Source of the DNA: Chondrosia reniformis
Taxonomy: Eukaryota > Porifera > Demospongiae > Chondrillida > Chondrillidae
Length of the DNA stretch: 64,000 bases
Reading direction: 5' to 3'
Assembly: GCA_947172415.1 (NCBI GenBank)
Contig: OX359201.1
Coordinates: forward strand, 1,364,001-1,428,000
In this document: positions 22,401 to 34,687 of the stretch, piece by piece
Numbering within the stretch: position 1 is the stretch's first letter
Layout of the letters: every line of letters starts with the position of its first letter
Notes under the pieces: generated by a model
Seen by the model: only the letters and a program-made list of their open reading frames with translations
What the model was told of the DNA's origin: nothing
The model's database searches: none
Translations under genes and position numbers: made by a program

Positions 22401-25400
22401 CCAGTTTTTGTGGGAGATACTCCTGAAGATAGTACCTCCATTAATGTTGCTGTAGGAAGCACTTTCAAACTACGAATAACTGCAAGAAGTGGAGGAGAGG
22501 GTTCAAGGTATTGCATAACTACATGCATTCAGAATTTGAATCATATACCATTAAACTAACAAAATACAAAATTAATATACACCTATTTTGATGAGAAGAA
22601 ATCATTTGTCCACCAACTATATACAGAATGTGTTTTCTCTTTCTCAGCATTATGGGAATCTCCACTCAATCTCCACCTGGTCTGTTGAAAACTGATCTCA
22701 AAGTTGATAATACTAGTCAAAATTCTTATATCGATGTGACCTGGACTCCATCAGCTTCACAACTTGGACCAAACTTCTTCTGCTTCTCTGCCACAGATAG
22801 CTCGGAGTAAGTGTTCATGAAAAACCTGTTATGTATATACTGTAAAGCCCTTAATATTAGTGCACCATTAATGTTAGCGAAATTAGTGATCATTCGCTAA
22901 AATTTAAAATGTTTATAATTATGCATGCGCAGTAGTGTGGAGCAAGTATTTACAACAAAACACTAAATTTAATGGACACTAATTAAAATGCTAAATATAA
23001 TGTTAATATTAATGGTTTTACAGTGTAGTTTCTCCATAGATTGTACAATTGTTGTTATATTTATCTGAACCTTGTCCTTCATACGCCTTTTATAATATAT
23101 ATAGACTTACTTCGCCGCGGCGTTGCATAATCTTGGTAGTCGAAGGTGAGTATCAGATTGATATATATAGTTTGTGACTCTGACATGCACTTTAGCTTAT
23201 ACTGGAACCTCATCTGTCAACATATGTCGTATTGGCATGTTTTAGAAATGATAGGCCTTTACATATATTAATTCAAAGTCTATATATTATAACATGACAA
23301 TGAGATTAGACCAACTAATGCATATCATTATAGTTTGGAGGACTGCTATATAGGATGTGTTCGTATATAACTGTGATACATTCCTCCAAAGTGCATTCAA
23401 AAGTGATACCATTAGTAGTTAGGGGAAATTATAAGCCACCATTACACTGCTAAGGGTCACATAAGCTTAAGGTTTGCAATCATATTTAATTTTATCCATA
23501 TGCATGTGTACTATTATACCTAGCTTGCCAATTGCAATCAAAGGGTTTGAGCAATAAATATCAATTATTGGTACTGAATTCATCATTTCTTGCAATTTGA
23601 TTTATTTCTGTTTAGTGATTAATGTGAACCCTTTGAGTGGACACAGAGCTGGTGGCAGCATCATCACTGTGACAACTTCAGGCACTTTCAGGCTGCAGTT
23701 TACTGACAAGCTAAACTGCATTTTTGATGATATACCTGTAGCTGCAACTTATGAGAATGAAACTACAGCTACATGTGTGATGCCCCTGATAAACAACACA
23801 GGGATAGTTCCTTTTGTCTTTGAAGTGGAAACAAGAGAGAACAGGGTTTTGGTACCAGTTTCTAAGGACTTTGAGTCTCGTGAGTGCACAACTTTGTATA
23901 CTGATGGCACACACTTTACACTTATACCTCGCTGCTATGAGTTACTACATTTAATATTTTTTATGGTTCCTTCATTTCAGTGCCCTGTAAGCTAACCTCC
24001 ACACCATTGATATCACCAAGAGGAGGTAACATGCTTGGAGGTACTCCAATCACCATCACCATTGACAGTCAATGCTTGAAGGAAATAACTGGCACACTAC
24101 AGTGTGTGTTTAATGGCACTGAAGTGGCACCAGCCTTTGCCTTAACAACAAATGAAAACCAGATCCTTTGCTCCACGCCAATGTTTGACAGAACTGGAAG
24201 GATCACCTTTGAACTCAGGGCTCAAGTTAAGACTAATAGGACACTGTCTTTGTCTGATACCTTTTATCTAGGTGAGTATTTTATTTGTGAGCATATAAGT
24301 ACAGTTATAATTGTATTGCCTGTGTCCAACATATAAATATATAGTTGTGCAATTTACAAACATATTGAAAAGCAAATCTTTTTCAATTGTTTCTGTAATC
24401 CTCTTCTAGTGCCTCCATATCAGTCTCATGAAGCGAGTGTACTTAATGTGACCACGCTACTTATAGACAGTGACTTCAGGCTTAGCTGGAGTAATAATTT
24501 CTCTGCCGATGTAACACCAAATATCCAGTCAGACATACTCCTCCACATAATGCCATATAAAAGTGAAGAAGACAGCAAATGGATTACACATACTATTCGT
24601 AAAGGTTCTGCAAGAAGTCCCGAATCCATATCTCATGGGAGAGATATTGGTCGCTTTGTGAAAGGTAGTCGAATAGTTTCTGGAATTTTTGAGGTGGTCA
24701 CTAACGTAACTGGACTATCCACCACTGACAGCTTTAGTTTTAGCAGGTGGACAGGTGTATACTTGATAGCACCTCAGATGCTGTCATCATTGAGTCACCG
24801 CATGGAACTGGGCTCCCTATGTAACGTAACAAGTCCTGGTGGCACTGTTCAGGTTCCTGCTTGTCCCATAACAGAATTTAGGGCTCGTCGTTTCAACAGT
24901 GGATTTAATGAAGAAAAAGTGGTATCTAGCAAGGAGGCAATGTACAGTAAACAGTATTACAGCTACCTGCATCAATCGAGCAAATCCTGTTTTGTGCAAT
25001 TTGAGTCACAAGAACCAAGGTGAGAGAAATCTTGCTTGAATTCTGTTCTATATGCAGCCTGAGACAGAATTTGAGGTATACATATTATAGAGTTAAACTT
25101 GGTGGGTTGAGAGTCAGGAATTTGTTAGGTATTCCTCTGTGGATATTTTATGTGTGTCCAGTGTATTATATCTACAGGGAATCCTTGAAATATATTTACG
25201 TATATATTAAACATCCATGACTCTACAATGTCATGTATATATATTTGCAAAATTAAGTGTGTTGGTATATACGTACTCTAACAATCATGCAGTACTGTGG
25301 TGCAACAATGCTGCTATGACAGCAATGGAGTGTTGCTGGCTGATGCCAATGAAGCTCGCCTAAGCATTGGTACTCCTATGTATCAGGACATCTCCACAAT

Positions 25401-28400
25401 GGTAGCATACTATAGAGACACCGTGCTGCCGTTTGTCTTCTGCTGCAAGGAGGGCATCACGACAGGTCAATCCCCATCACAGTGCAGTGACTTCCAAGCT
25501 TTGCTGCCTACCAGCAATGGAGGCAGTAATGTCCAAACTGCAGTGTCTACTAATAATGGAACTAGAGGCATCCAAAAACAAAGAACACGCAGATTTTTTT
25601 CCTTTTTTTTCAGATTTGCGTTTTCATGTGAGTGGTGAACATACTTTGATGTTGTCAAGCATCAAAACACTGTATGGCATCTTTATTGACACCATGCACA
25701 TATTGTGATATCATGTCCTTATATATGAGACATTTTGAATTATATACATAGATGGCTCCTTGGTTATGAAATCTGCAAACATATTTTTCAATGATATCGA
25801 TAGTTCACTGTTGTTATATATCCATCTGTGATGTTGGATGTTTAGAAACAAGTCTACTATATACGTATATCCCCTTTTCTCTATAGTTTCTATAGGTATT
25901 ACATTTGGTGACCCACACATTGTGACCTTGGATGGACATCAATACACATTTAATGGTAAAGGGGAATACATCTACCTTGAAACAATTGATGGCAGTTTCA
26001 TTTCTCAGTGCCGTCTGGAGCAGGCTGTGGGGAGAGATGGTAACAAAACACAGGCGACTGTGTTCACTGCTATTGTAGCCAAAACAAACATCTCAGATGT
26101 AGTCCAGATGGAGGTTATCAATGGTAATGAGATTGAGGTTCACGTGAACGGAGTGATGCTGGACTTTTCTATTACTTTATATCAGCAGTATGTGGGAATT
26201 GCAGTTACTCAACAGCTCAATGGCACTGTCACTGTGAGCTTTGTGGGAGGCTATTTCATGGAGGTGGGAGCAGAGAATGGCATACTCACCCTCATTAAGT
26301 TGTCTCTTCCTGAGGGCGCAAGAGGAAAGACACAGGGCCTCTTGGGGAACTATAATGGCAATGCTTCAGATGACTTCATCGCCAGACATGCATCTGACCC
26401 CCTTCCTGTGGGTTCCACTGTGGAAAAGATCCACAATGATTTTGGATTAACTTGTGAGTTTGATCTCTTGAGGTTCTTAGAGATAGCAAAGAGGGAGAGT
26501 GAGTGGACAGGTATATACTCTATTAGAAAGATGTGGACAAGCATGCAATAAGTATATATAGCAGCATGCAGGTTCTAGTGTTTGTAGTGCAATAATAATA
26601 ATTTAGTGTAAAAATATATATTCTAAGTATATACGTATGGAGTCTTAGAGATATGACACTCATTAAATGATGCTATAGCTACAATGAATTTGAAGTGGAG
26701 CTGTTTATATGCTTTATACAGGGATTCTCATGTCTAGTGAAGAGAGCTTGTTCTATTACAAAGACACTGTGAAGTGGAGTGATTTTCATGATCCAGAATT
26801 TATTCCCACTTTTAATCCCAAATTCATGGATCCAGAACTGGAAACACAAGCCACAGAGCTGTGCAATGGCAACAAAGCATGTCTTTTTGATGTGGCAGCA
26901 ACTGGTCGATTGGATATGGGGAACTCGGCTCTTTTGGCAAAGGAAGAGCAAAATATAATTGCCAGTTTGTCAGTCCCTAGTAAGTTGATGTGGTTGTGTG
27001 TTGTGTGAGCAAGCAGGGGTAATTGGGTGAGCACCCGCGTCTTATTCAGTAATCATGAGTGCATGGTTTTGTTCTGAAAGTGGGTGTATGTATGCATATA
27101 CATGTGTGTAATGTGCATGTCTGTCAATACATGTGCATGTGTGCATGTGTGTCATCTCTTTGCTCTTCTTCACTTCAGTTGTGTGTGATCCTTCATGTGT
27201 GATGGGTGTCTGTGTTTCTAATGACACTTGCCAGTGTGCTGACGGATACAGTGGGCCTACATGCAACATTCCAGGTAATTTCTCTGCATGCATTATGTAA
27301 CATTAATATGGGCCTCTGCTTGCATATATATACGTATATTAGTTTCTCTACACCAGCATATAGCTATTTCTATATATAATAGGCCTGCTGTGCCTGCTAT
27401 ATACAATATATATATATATGCTGGAAAATATCCTTTTAGGTTTATCAAAGTCCAATATTGGTTATATAATAAAACGTCTTTGCTTTCATCTCATCATGAA
27501 TAATCTCTCTGCTGTGCAGTGTATTCAGTATGTGGCCGAAATGTGTTTCAAAATGGAAGCACTTGTAGGCGGTACATTCTTCTGGGAAATATTACATAAT
27601 ATTTACCAATTAACTCAAAGTCTATTATAACATGACAATGAGATTAGTTCTAACTAGTGCATATACGTAGTTTGGAGGACAGATAAGATTTTTAACTGTG
27701 ATAATGTTATTCTAGTACGTAGATTTTAGGCTCCTCCAAAGTGAGGGAAGTGTAACGCTCCTCCAAAGTGCATTCAAAGTCATACCATTGGTAGTTTGGG
27801 GGAATTATAAGCCACCATTACACTGCTAAGGGTCACATAAGCTTAGGGTTTCAATCATATTTAATTTTATCCATATGCATGTGTACTATTATACCTAGCT
27901 TGCCAATTGCAATCAAAGGGTTTGTGCAATAAATATCAATTATTGGTAATGAATTCATAATTTCTTGCAATTTGATTTGTTTCTGTTTAGTGATTAATGT
28001 GAACCCTTTGAGTGGATACAGAGCTGGTGGCAGCATCATCACTGTGACAACTTCAGGCACTTTTAGGCTGCAGTTTACTGACAAGCTAAACTGCATTTTT
28101 GATGATATACCTGTAGCTGCCACTTATGAGAATGAAACTACAGCTACATGTGTGATGCCCCTTATAAACAACACAGGGATAGTTCCTTTTGTCTTTGAAG
28201 TGGAAACAAGAGTTTTGGTACCGGTCTCTAAGGACTTTGAGTCTCGTGAGTGCACAACTCTGTATACGTACTGATGACACACACTTTTCACTGTATACAC
28301 ATAGCTGCTACGAGTTATTACAATTAATATTTTTTATGGCTCCTTCATTTCAGTGCCCTGTAAACTAACCTCCACACCATTGATATCACCAAGAGGAGGT

Positions 28401-31400
28401 AACATGCTTGGAGGTACTCCAATCACCATCACCATTGACAGTCAATGCTCGAAGGAAATAACTGGCACACTGCAGTGTGTGTTTAATGGCACTGAAGTGG
28501 CACCAGCCTTTGCCTTAACAACAAATGAAAATCAGTTCCTTTGCTCCACGCCAATGTTTGACAGAACTGGAAGGATCCCCTTTGAACTCAGGGCTCAAGT
28601 TAAGACTAATAGGACACTGTCTTTATTTGATACCTTTTATCTAGGTGAGTATTTTATTTGTGGGCATATAAGTACAGTTATAATTGTATTGCCTGTGTCC
28701 AACATATAAATATATAGTTGTGCAATTTACAAACATATTGAAAGGCAAATCTTTTTCAATTGTTTCTGTAATCCTCTTCTAGTGCCTCCATATCAGTCTC
28801 ATGAAGCGAGTGTACTTAATGTGACCACGCTACTTATAGACAGTGACTTCAGGCTTAGCTGGAGTAATAATTTCTCTGCCGATGTAACACCAAATCTCCA
28901 GTCAGACATACTCCTCCACATAATGCCATATAAAAGTGAAGAAGACAGCAAATGGATTACATATACTATTCGTAAAGGTTCTGCAAGAAGTCCCGAATCC
29001 ATATCTCATGGGAGAGATATTGGTCGCTTTGTGAAAGGTAGTCGAATAGTTTCTGGAATTTTTGAGGTGGTCACTAACGTAACTGGACTATCCACCACTG
29101 ACAGCTTTAGTTTTAGCAGGTGGACAGGTGTATACTTGATAGCACCTCAGATGCTGTCATCATTGAGTCACCGCATGGAACTGGGCTCCCTATGTAACGT
29201 AACAAGTCCTGGTGGCAACATTCAGGTTCCTGCTTGTCCCATAACAGAATTTAGGGCTCGTCGTTTCAACAGTGGATTTAATGAAGAAAAAGTGGTATCT
29301 AGCAAGGAGGCAATGTACAGTAAACAGTATTACAGCTACCTGCATCAATCGAGCAAATCCTGTTTTGTGCAATTTGAGTCACAAGAACCAAGGTGAGAGA
29401 AATCTTGCTTGAATTCTGTTCTATTTGTAACCTGAGACAGAATTTGAGGTATACATATTATAAGATTAAACTGAGTGGCCCGGGTTGGGAGTCAGGAATT
29501 TGTTAGGTATTCCTCTGTGGATCTTTTATGTGTGTCCAGTGTATTATATCTACAAGGAATCCTTGAAATATATTTACGTATTATACATCCATGACTTTAC
29601 AATTTCATGTATATATATTTGCAAAATTAAGTGTGCTGGTATATACGTACTCTAACAATCATGCAGTGCTGTGGTGCAACAATGCTGCTATGACAGCAAT
29701 GGAGTGTTGCTGGCTGATGCCAATGAAGCTCGCCTCAGCATTGGTACTCCTATGTATCAAGACATCTCCACAATGGTAGCATACTATAGGGACACCGTGC
29801 TGCCGTTTGTCTTCTGCTGCAAGGAGGGCATCACGACAGGTCAATCCCCATCACAGTGCAGTGACTTCCAAGCTTTGCTGCCTACCAGCAATGGAGGCAG
29901 TAATGTCCAAACTGCAATGTCTACTAATAATGGAACCAGAGGCATCCAAAAACAAAGAACACGCAGATTTTTTTCCTTTTTTTTCAGATTTGCGTTTTCA
30001 TGTGAGTGGTGAACATACTTTGATGTTGTCAAGCATCAAAACACTGTATGGCATCTTTATTGACACCATGCACATATTGTGATATCATGTCCTTATATAT
30101 GAGACATTTTGAATTATATAGATGGCTCCTTGGTTATGAATTCTGCAAACATATTTTTCAATGATAGGTCACTGTTGCTACAGTATATATCAATCATTAA
30201 TGTTGGTTGTTTAGAAGCAAATCAACTATACGTATTTATATCCCCTTTTCTCTATAGTTTCTATAGGTATTACATTTGGCGACCCACACATTGTGACCTT
30301 GGATGGACATCAATACACATTTAATGGTAAAGGGGAATACACCTATCTTGAAACAATTGATGGCAGTTTCACTTCTCAATGCCGTCTGGAGCAGGCTGTG
30401 GGGAGAGATGGTACCATAACACAGGCGACAGTGTTCACTGCTATTGTGGCCAAAACAAACATCTCAGATGTAGTCCAGATGGAGGTCATCAATGATAGTG
30501 AGATTGAGGTTCACGTGAACGGAGTGATGCTGGACTTTTCTATTACTTTATGTCAGCAGTATGTGGGAATTGCCGTTACTCAACAGCTCAATGGCACTGT
30601 CACTGTGAGCTTTGTGGGTGGCTATTTCATGGAGGTGGGAGCGGAGAATGGCATACTCACCCTCATTAAGTTGTCTCTTCCTGAGGGTGCAAGAGGAAAG
30701 ACACAGGGCCTCTTGGGGAACTATAATGGCAATGCTTCAGATGACCTCATCGCCAGACATGCATCTGACCCCCTTCCTGTGGGTTCCACTGTGGAAAAGA
30801 TCCACAATGAATTTGGATTGTCTTGTGAGTTTGATCTCTTGAGGTTCTTAGAGATAGCAAAGAGGGAGAGTGAGTAGACAGATATATACTCTATTAGAAA
30901 GATGCGGACAAGCATGCAATAAGTATATATAGCAGCATGCAGGTTCTAGTGTTTGTAGTGCAATAATAATAATTTAGTGTAAAAATATATATTCTAAGTA
31001 TATACGTTTGGAGTCTTAGAGATATGACACTCATTAAATGATGCTATAGCTACAATGAATTTGAAGTGGAGCTGTTTATATGCTATATACAGGGATTCTC
31101 ATGTCTAGTGAAGAGAGCTTGTTCTATTACAAAGACACTCTGAATTGGAGTGATTTTCATGATCCAGAATTTATTCCCACTTTTGATCCCAAATTCATGG
31201 ATCCAGAACTGGAAACACAAGCCACAGAGCTGTGCAATGGCAACAAAGCATGTCTTTTTGATGTGGCAGCAACTGGTCGATTGGATATGGGGAACTCGGC
31301 TCTTCTGGCAAAAGAAGAGCAAAATATAATTGCCAGTTTGTCAGTCCCTAGTAAGTTGATGTGGTTGTGTGAGCAAGCAGGGGAAATTGGGTGAGCACCC

Positions 31401-33084
31401 GCGTCTTATTCAGTAATCATGAGTGCATGGTTGTCTTCTGAAAGTGGGTGTATGTATGCATATACATATGTGTAATGTGCATGTCTGTCAATACATGTGC
31501 ATGTGTGCATGTGTGTCATCTCTTGGCTCTTCTTCACTTCAGTTGTGTGTGATCCTTCATGTGCAAATGGTGTCTGTGTTTCTAATGACACTTGCCAGTG
31601 TGCTGACGGATACAGTGGGCCTACATGCAACATTCCAGGTAATTTCTCTGCATGCACCATGTAACATTGTATATATATATAATGGGCCTCTGCTTGCATA
31701 TACGTACGTATGTTAATTTCTCTACACCAGCATATAATATTGCTATGTCTTTATATAATTATGCTGGAAAATATCCTATTAGGTTTATCAGAGTCCATGC
31801 ACAGTGTTTAAAATACTTCTTTGCTTTCATCTCATGAATAATCTCTTTGCTGTGCAGTGTATACGGACTGTGACCAAAATGTGTGTCAAAATGGAGGCAC
31901 TTGTATGCAGCATATCTTTGAGTACACATGTGAATGTCCTCCAATGTACAGCGGGCCTTTCTGTGAGGATGGTGAGTATACTAGCATATTTACATATATG
32001 CATAACTGTACATGTAGCTGCAGTATTCTTCACTTTCCCAACGTATGTATTGTAACCTTAAGGGTTTATGTGATGAAGATCATTTATTGATATTGAATTC
32101 ATCATTTCTTGCAATGTTGAATGCAACATTCTTCACTTTGTTTCACTTCCCTATAATATATAACTTTGTTACACTTTCCTATATATATATAACTTTGTTA
32201 TACTTCCCTATATATAACTACAACTACCCATGCTACAGGTTCCGATGCCCAACCTCAGAATATTGGTGCTATAGTAGGAGGTGTGCTGGGTGCTGCCATT
32301 CTTTTAGCTTCAGTGGGGTTGTTACTGCTACTAATCAAGAGTGTGGTAAAAGATTGTAAAGCAAACAAACTGTTGTGAGTTTCCTCATCACCTATACTCC
32401 AGCATGGCCTGTCGGATTATCTATGCACTTTCTATGGATGGATATCTGGATGCATCATTATATGCATCACTATATACTGCAAAGTGTCATAGTATGCTGC
32501 ACGTCTTGCTTATATATGAGCCTGTGGTATATAGAATTTGTGTAATCCTAGCTAATTATGTGCACTTTGTAATGTACTTCACAACTTACTTGTCTGAACA
32601 ATTACTTTCAGGTAGCTAACAAGTCAAAATAGTGATCTGCTCTCTCATCCACCCCCTCCTCTACTCTTTACTTCTTTCTGTGTTATATAGCTCTCTCAAG
32701 TATGACACAGCTGATCAACAGAGCACTCCTGCAGGAAAAGGTATGACATTGTTACAGTAGCAACTTGTATATAATAGTCAACTCCTGTATAGCAGAAGGT
32801 AGCTAGTGTTTCATCGCATCCTACTTTGCCCAGAAACGTTTGCATGTATATATATATGCTGCTCCCTATTCCCACAGTTAATGTTATTATATATATATAG
32901 GCAGTTAGCTATTACAATTCCATTTCCATCACTATTACATTGTATTTCTCTATTGCATTTTCAACAATTTCCATTGCAATTCAACATTCATCACTGTTAT
33001 TCAGTTATTACATGATAAGTCATTTCTTTTCAAATCTCTCCAGCTTCAGATGAATTCCTCAAGATTGGCGACACAAAAATGTAA
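19447..33084 (+). CDS. SUSD2/MUC4/mesh-type adhesion protein with duplicated IPT-IPT-AMOP-VWD-EGF block
   Basis: Twenty-five phase-consistent exons give 2099 residues: 19447-19584, 20457-20710, 20982-21160, 21714-21814, 22236-22507, 22648-22806, 23105-23145, copy 1 (23616-23879, 23981-24271, 24410-25019, 25293-25627, 25896-26453, 26722-26979, 27179-27274), copy 2 (27991-28245, 28354-28644, 28783-29392, 29667-30001, 30267-30824, 31093-31350, 31543-31638), then 31858-31971, 32239-32374, 32691-32740 and 33044-33084. It begins with a signal peptide and an unnamed region starting HFRGASIQW. Each block has two IPT/TIG folds (NPLSGHRAGGSIITV; SPRGGNMLGGTPITI), an AMOP region (QQCCYDSNGVLL), VWD (FGDPHIVTLDGHQYTFNGKG), a SUSD2/MUC4-like segment (SLFYYKD) and an EGF. 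A second EGF, TM helix and 45-residue tail follow copy 2. All junctions of the block are phase 1, so the duplication keeps the frame. Likely cell adhesion or barrier function. A two-gene model is possible but less simple. Confidence 0.8.
22839..23023. mobile_element. MITE with ACTGTAAAGCC-type ends
   Basis: ACTGTAAAGCCCTTAATATT at the left is mirrored, with mismatches, by AATATTAATGGTTTTACAGT at the right. It is about 185 bp and lies in an intron of the adhesion gene, just after the donor at 22807. Confidence 0.65.
23265..27570. repeat. Tandem duplication, unit 1 (about 4.3 kb)
   Basis: This block and 27611-31905 match nearly base for base, introns included. The left border is near TTAATTCAAAGTCT and the right border is inside a second EGF exon, after CACTTGTAG. 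The high intron identity means the duplication is recent or maintained by conversion. Confidence 0.85.
27520..27600 (+). pseudogene. Truncated EGF exon at the duplication breakpoint
   Basis: It follows a good acceptor (CTGTGCAG) and reads VYSVCGRNVFQNGSTC, matching the intact EGF exon at 31858-31971. Similarity then stops at the duplication junction and a stop follows 10 codons later (RRYILLGNIT). If spliced in, it would end the protein early without a TM segment; skipping it keeps frame. Confidence 0.6.
27611..31905. repeat. Tandem duplication, unit 2 (about 4.3 kb)
   Basis: This is the partner of 23265-27570. Differences are few: for example, a 9-base loss in the first IPT exon (28201 region) and scattered substitutions in the VWD exon. 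Confidence 0.85.
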
Positions 33085-33811
33085 AGCATAATTATGGGCT
33101 ATATGTATATATATAGTATATATATATAGACTAATAGAATTAAATTAAAGAGATCAGGCATTTATATTCCTATTGTTTACACTATATTCTTGTAGAAAAA
33201 TGTTTAATAACCTCCAATTCGCCATATTGCTAAACACACTAATGCAGCATGCAGTGACCATTTAGATTTTATGGCTCTGTAGTGAGATAGTGCATGTGAC
33301 AGTCAGATGACAAGGTTACTTGCCTGCTTGCACACTATATTATAAATTAAGAAGCAATAAAATAATGTGGAAAATATATTGTGGCCACAAAGTACTCGGG
33401 ACGCAGCCAACCCAATTTCAAATATTAATTTTACACATGTATGTAGTCCTATATATATAGTGGCTGGCTGCTGCATGTACGTACATAAGTGATGTGAATG
33501 CACTTATATATAGGTATACAACAAAACAAGAAGTTATATAATATATTGGCAATTGTTTGTGTCTCCTAGCTGGCTGCATAGCATGGCATGGCATATATTA
33601 TATATGCAAAAATGGCAGATTTATAGCTAGAAACGCGGAAAACTAAAGGCTAATATAAAATGTCGATATTTGGCAAAGAGTACAGCTCAGACAGATAGCG
33701 GAGATATGATATCGCTTAAAATCAAAAGTGCGTGTTCCTTAGGGGACATGAAAGGGCAGGAGTAATTAATATGATGATGATATGGAATTTCCCTTGTTGG
33801 AAATAATATAA

Positions 33812-34571
33812 CTAGAGAACAATAAAAATCTTCTACAAAAATAGTGAAGATGTAGGGATGGCACAAAAAGCACAGAAACAAGAAAGGGATGTTACACAGT
33901 GAAGCATTAGCTATATATGCATGAATCATACAACACCCTTGCTTGTAGGATTCATGCATAGCTAATGCTTCACTGTGTAACATCCCTTTCTTGTTTCTGT
34001 GCTTTTTGTGCCATCCCTACATCTTCACTATTTTTGTAGAAAAATTTTATTGTTCTCTAGTTTCTGTACTTTTTATGGAGCATAAGCTAGGAATTCGTTG
34101 TATTTTAAACCACTTTGGTTTTGCAATTTTCGACTGATTATGACGTCATTAAAATGGCGAATTTATTGAATCCTTGACTCTTGGGCCACGAAAACCGTCA
34201 TGCTCAATAATGAAGTAATCGCTCTCGCTTCTACAAAAGAATACAGCGCGGAAAATTTAGAGTATTTTCGCTTTAGAAGTACGTAGTCCGAAAGCTTGTT
34301 TCCTTTTTTAGTTATAGCGAGCGAAGAAGATGAAGATGAAGATGAAGAAGACAAAAATTGGAATTTTTAAGTTTATTATTTCGCCAGCGGGACATATTCG
34401 CTTGCCTTTAAGGTCTATTTAGAGTATGTATATGGTATATTTAGCTATACATAGCCTTCTTTTGTCGATTTCCGGCCTATTTCGGGATTTTGCTCCTATA
34501 CCGATGTATGGGGAAAAAACGAAAAAACCCGCGTCATCCCTACTTAGGGAGTACTACCGTACTCCCTGATA
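33812..34571. mobile_element. Non-autonomous foldback DNA element, copy 3
   Basis: A long palindrome (33812-34060, arms over 110 bp) is followed by a body with a GATGAA microsatellite (about 34328-34350) and the end palindrome GGGAGTACTACCGTACTCCC. The layout and the TAGGGATGGCAC motif are shared with 12528-13481 and 16526-17694. It lies 117 bp upstream of the first Ig-CARD gene. Confidence 0.75.
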
Positions 34572-34687
34572 CGATTAAATATTAAGGGAAATCCTGGGTG
34601 CGGGTAGTAACCATTATCGAGGGGATGTCCATGTAGAATCACTCACGTGCACCTGACTTTCACAGTAAGTGGAGATCGCAGAAGTTC

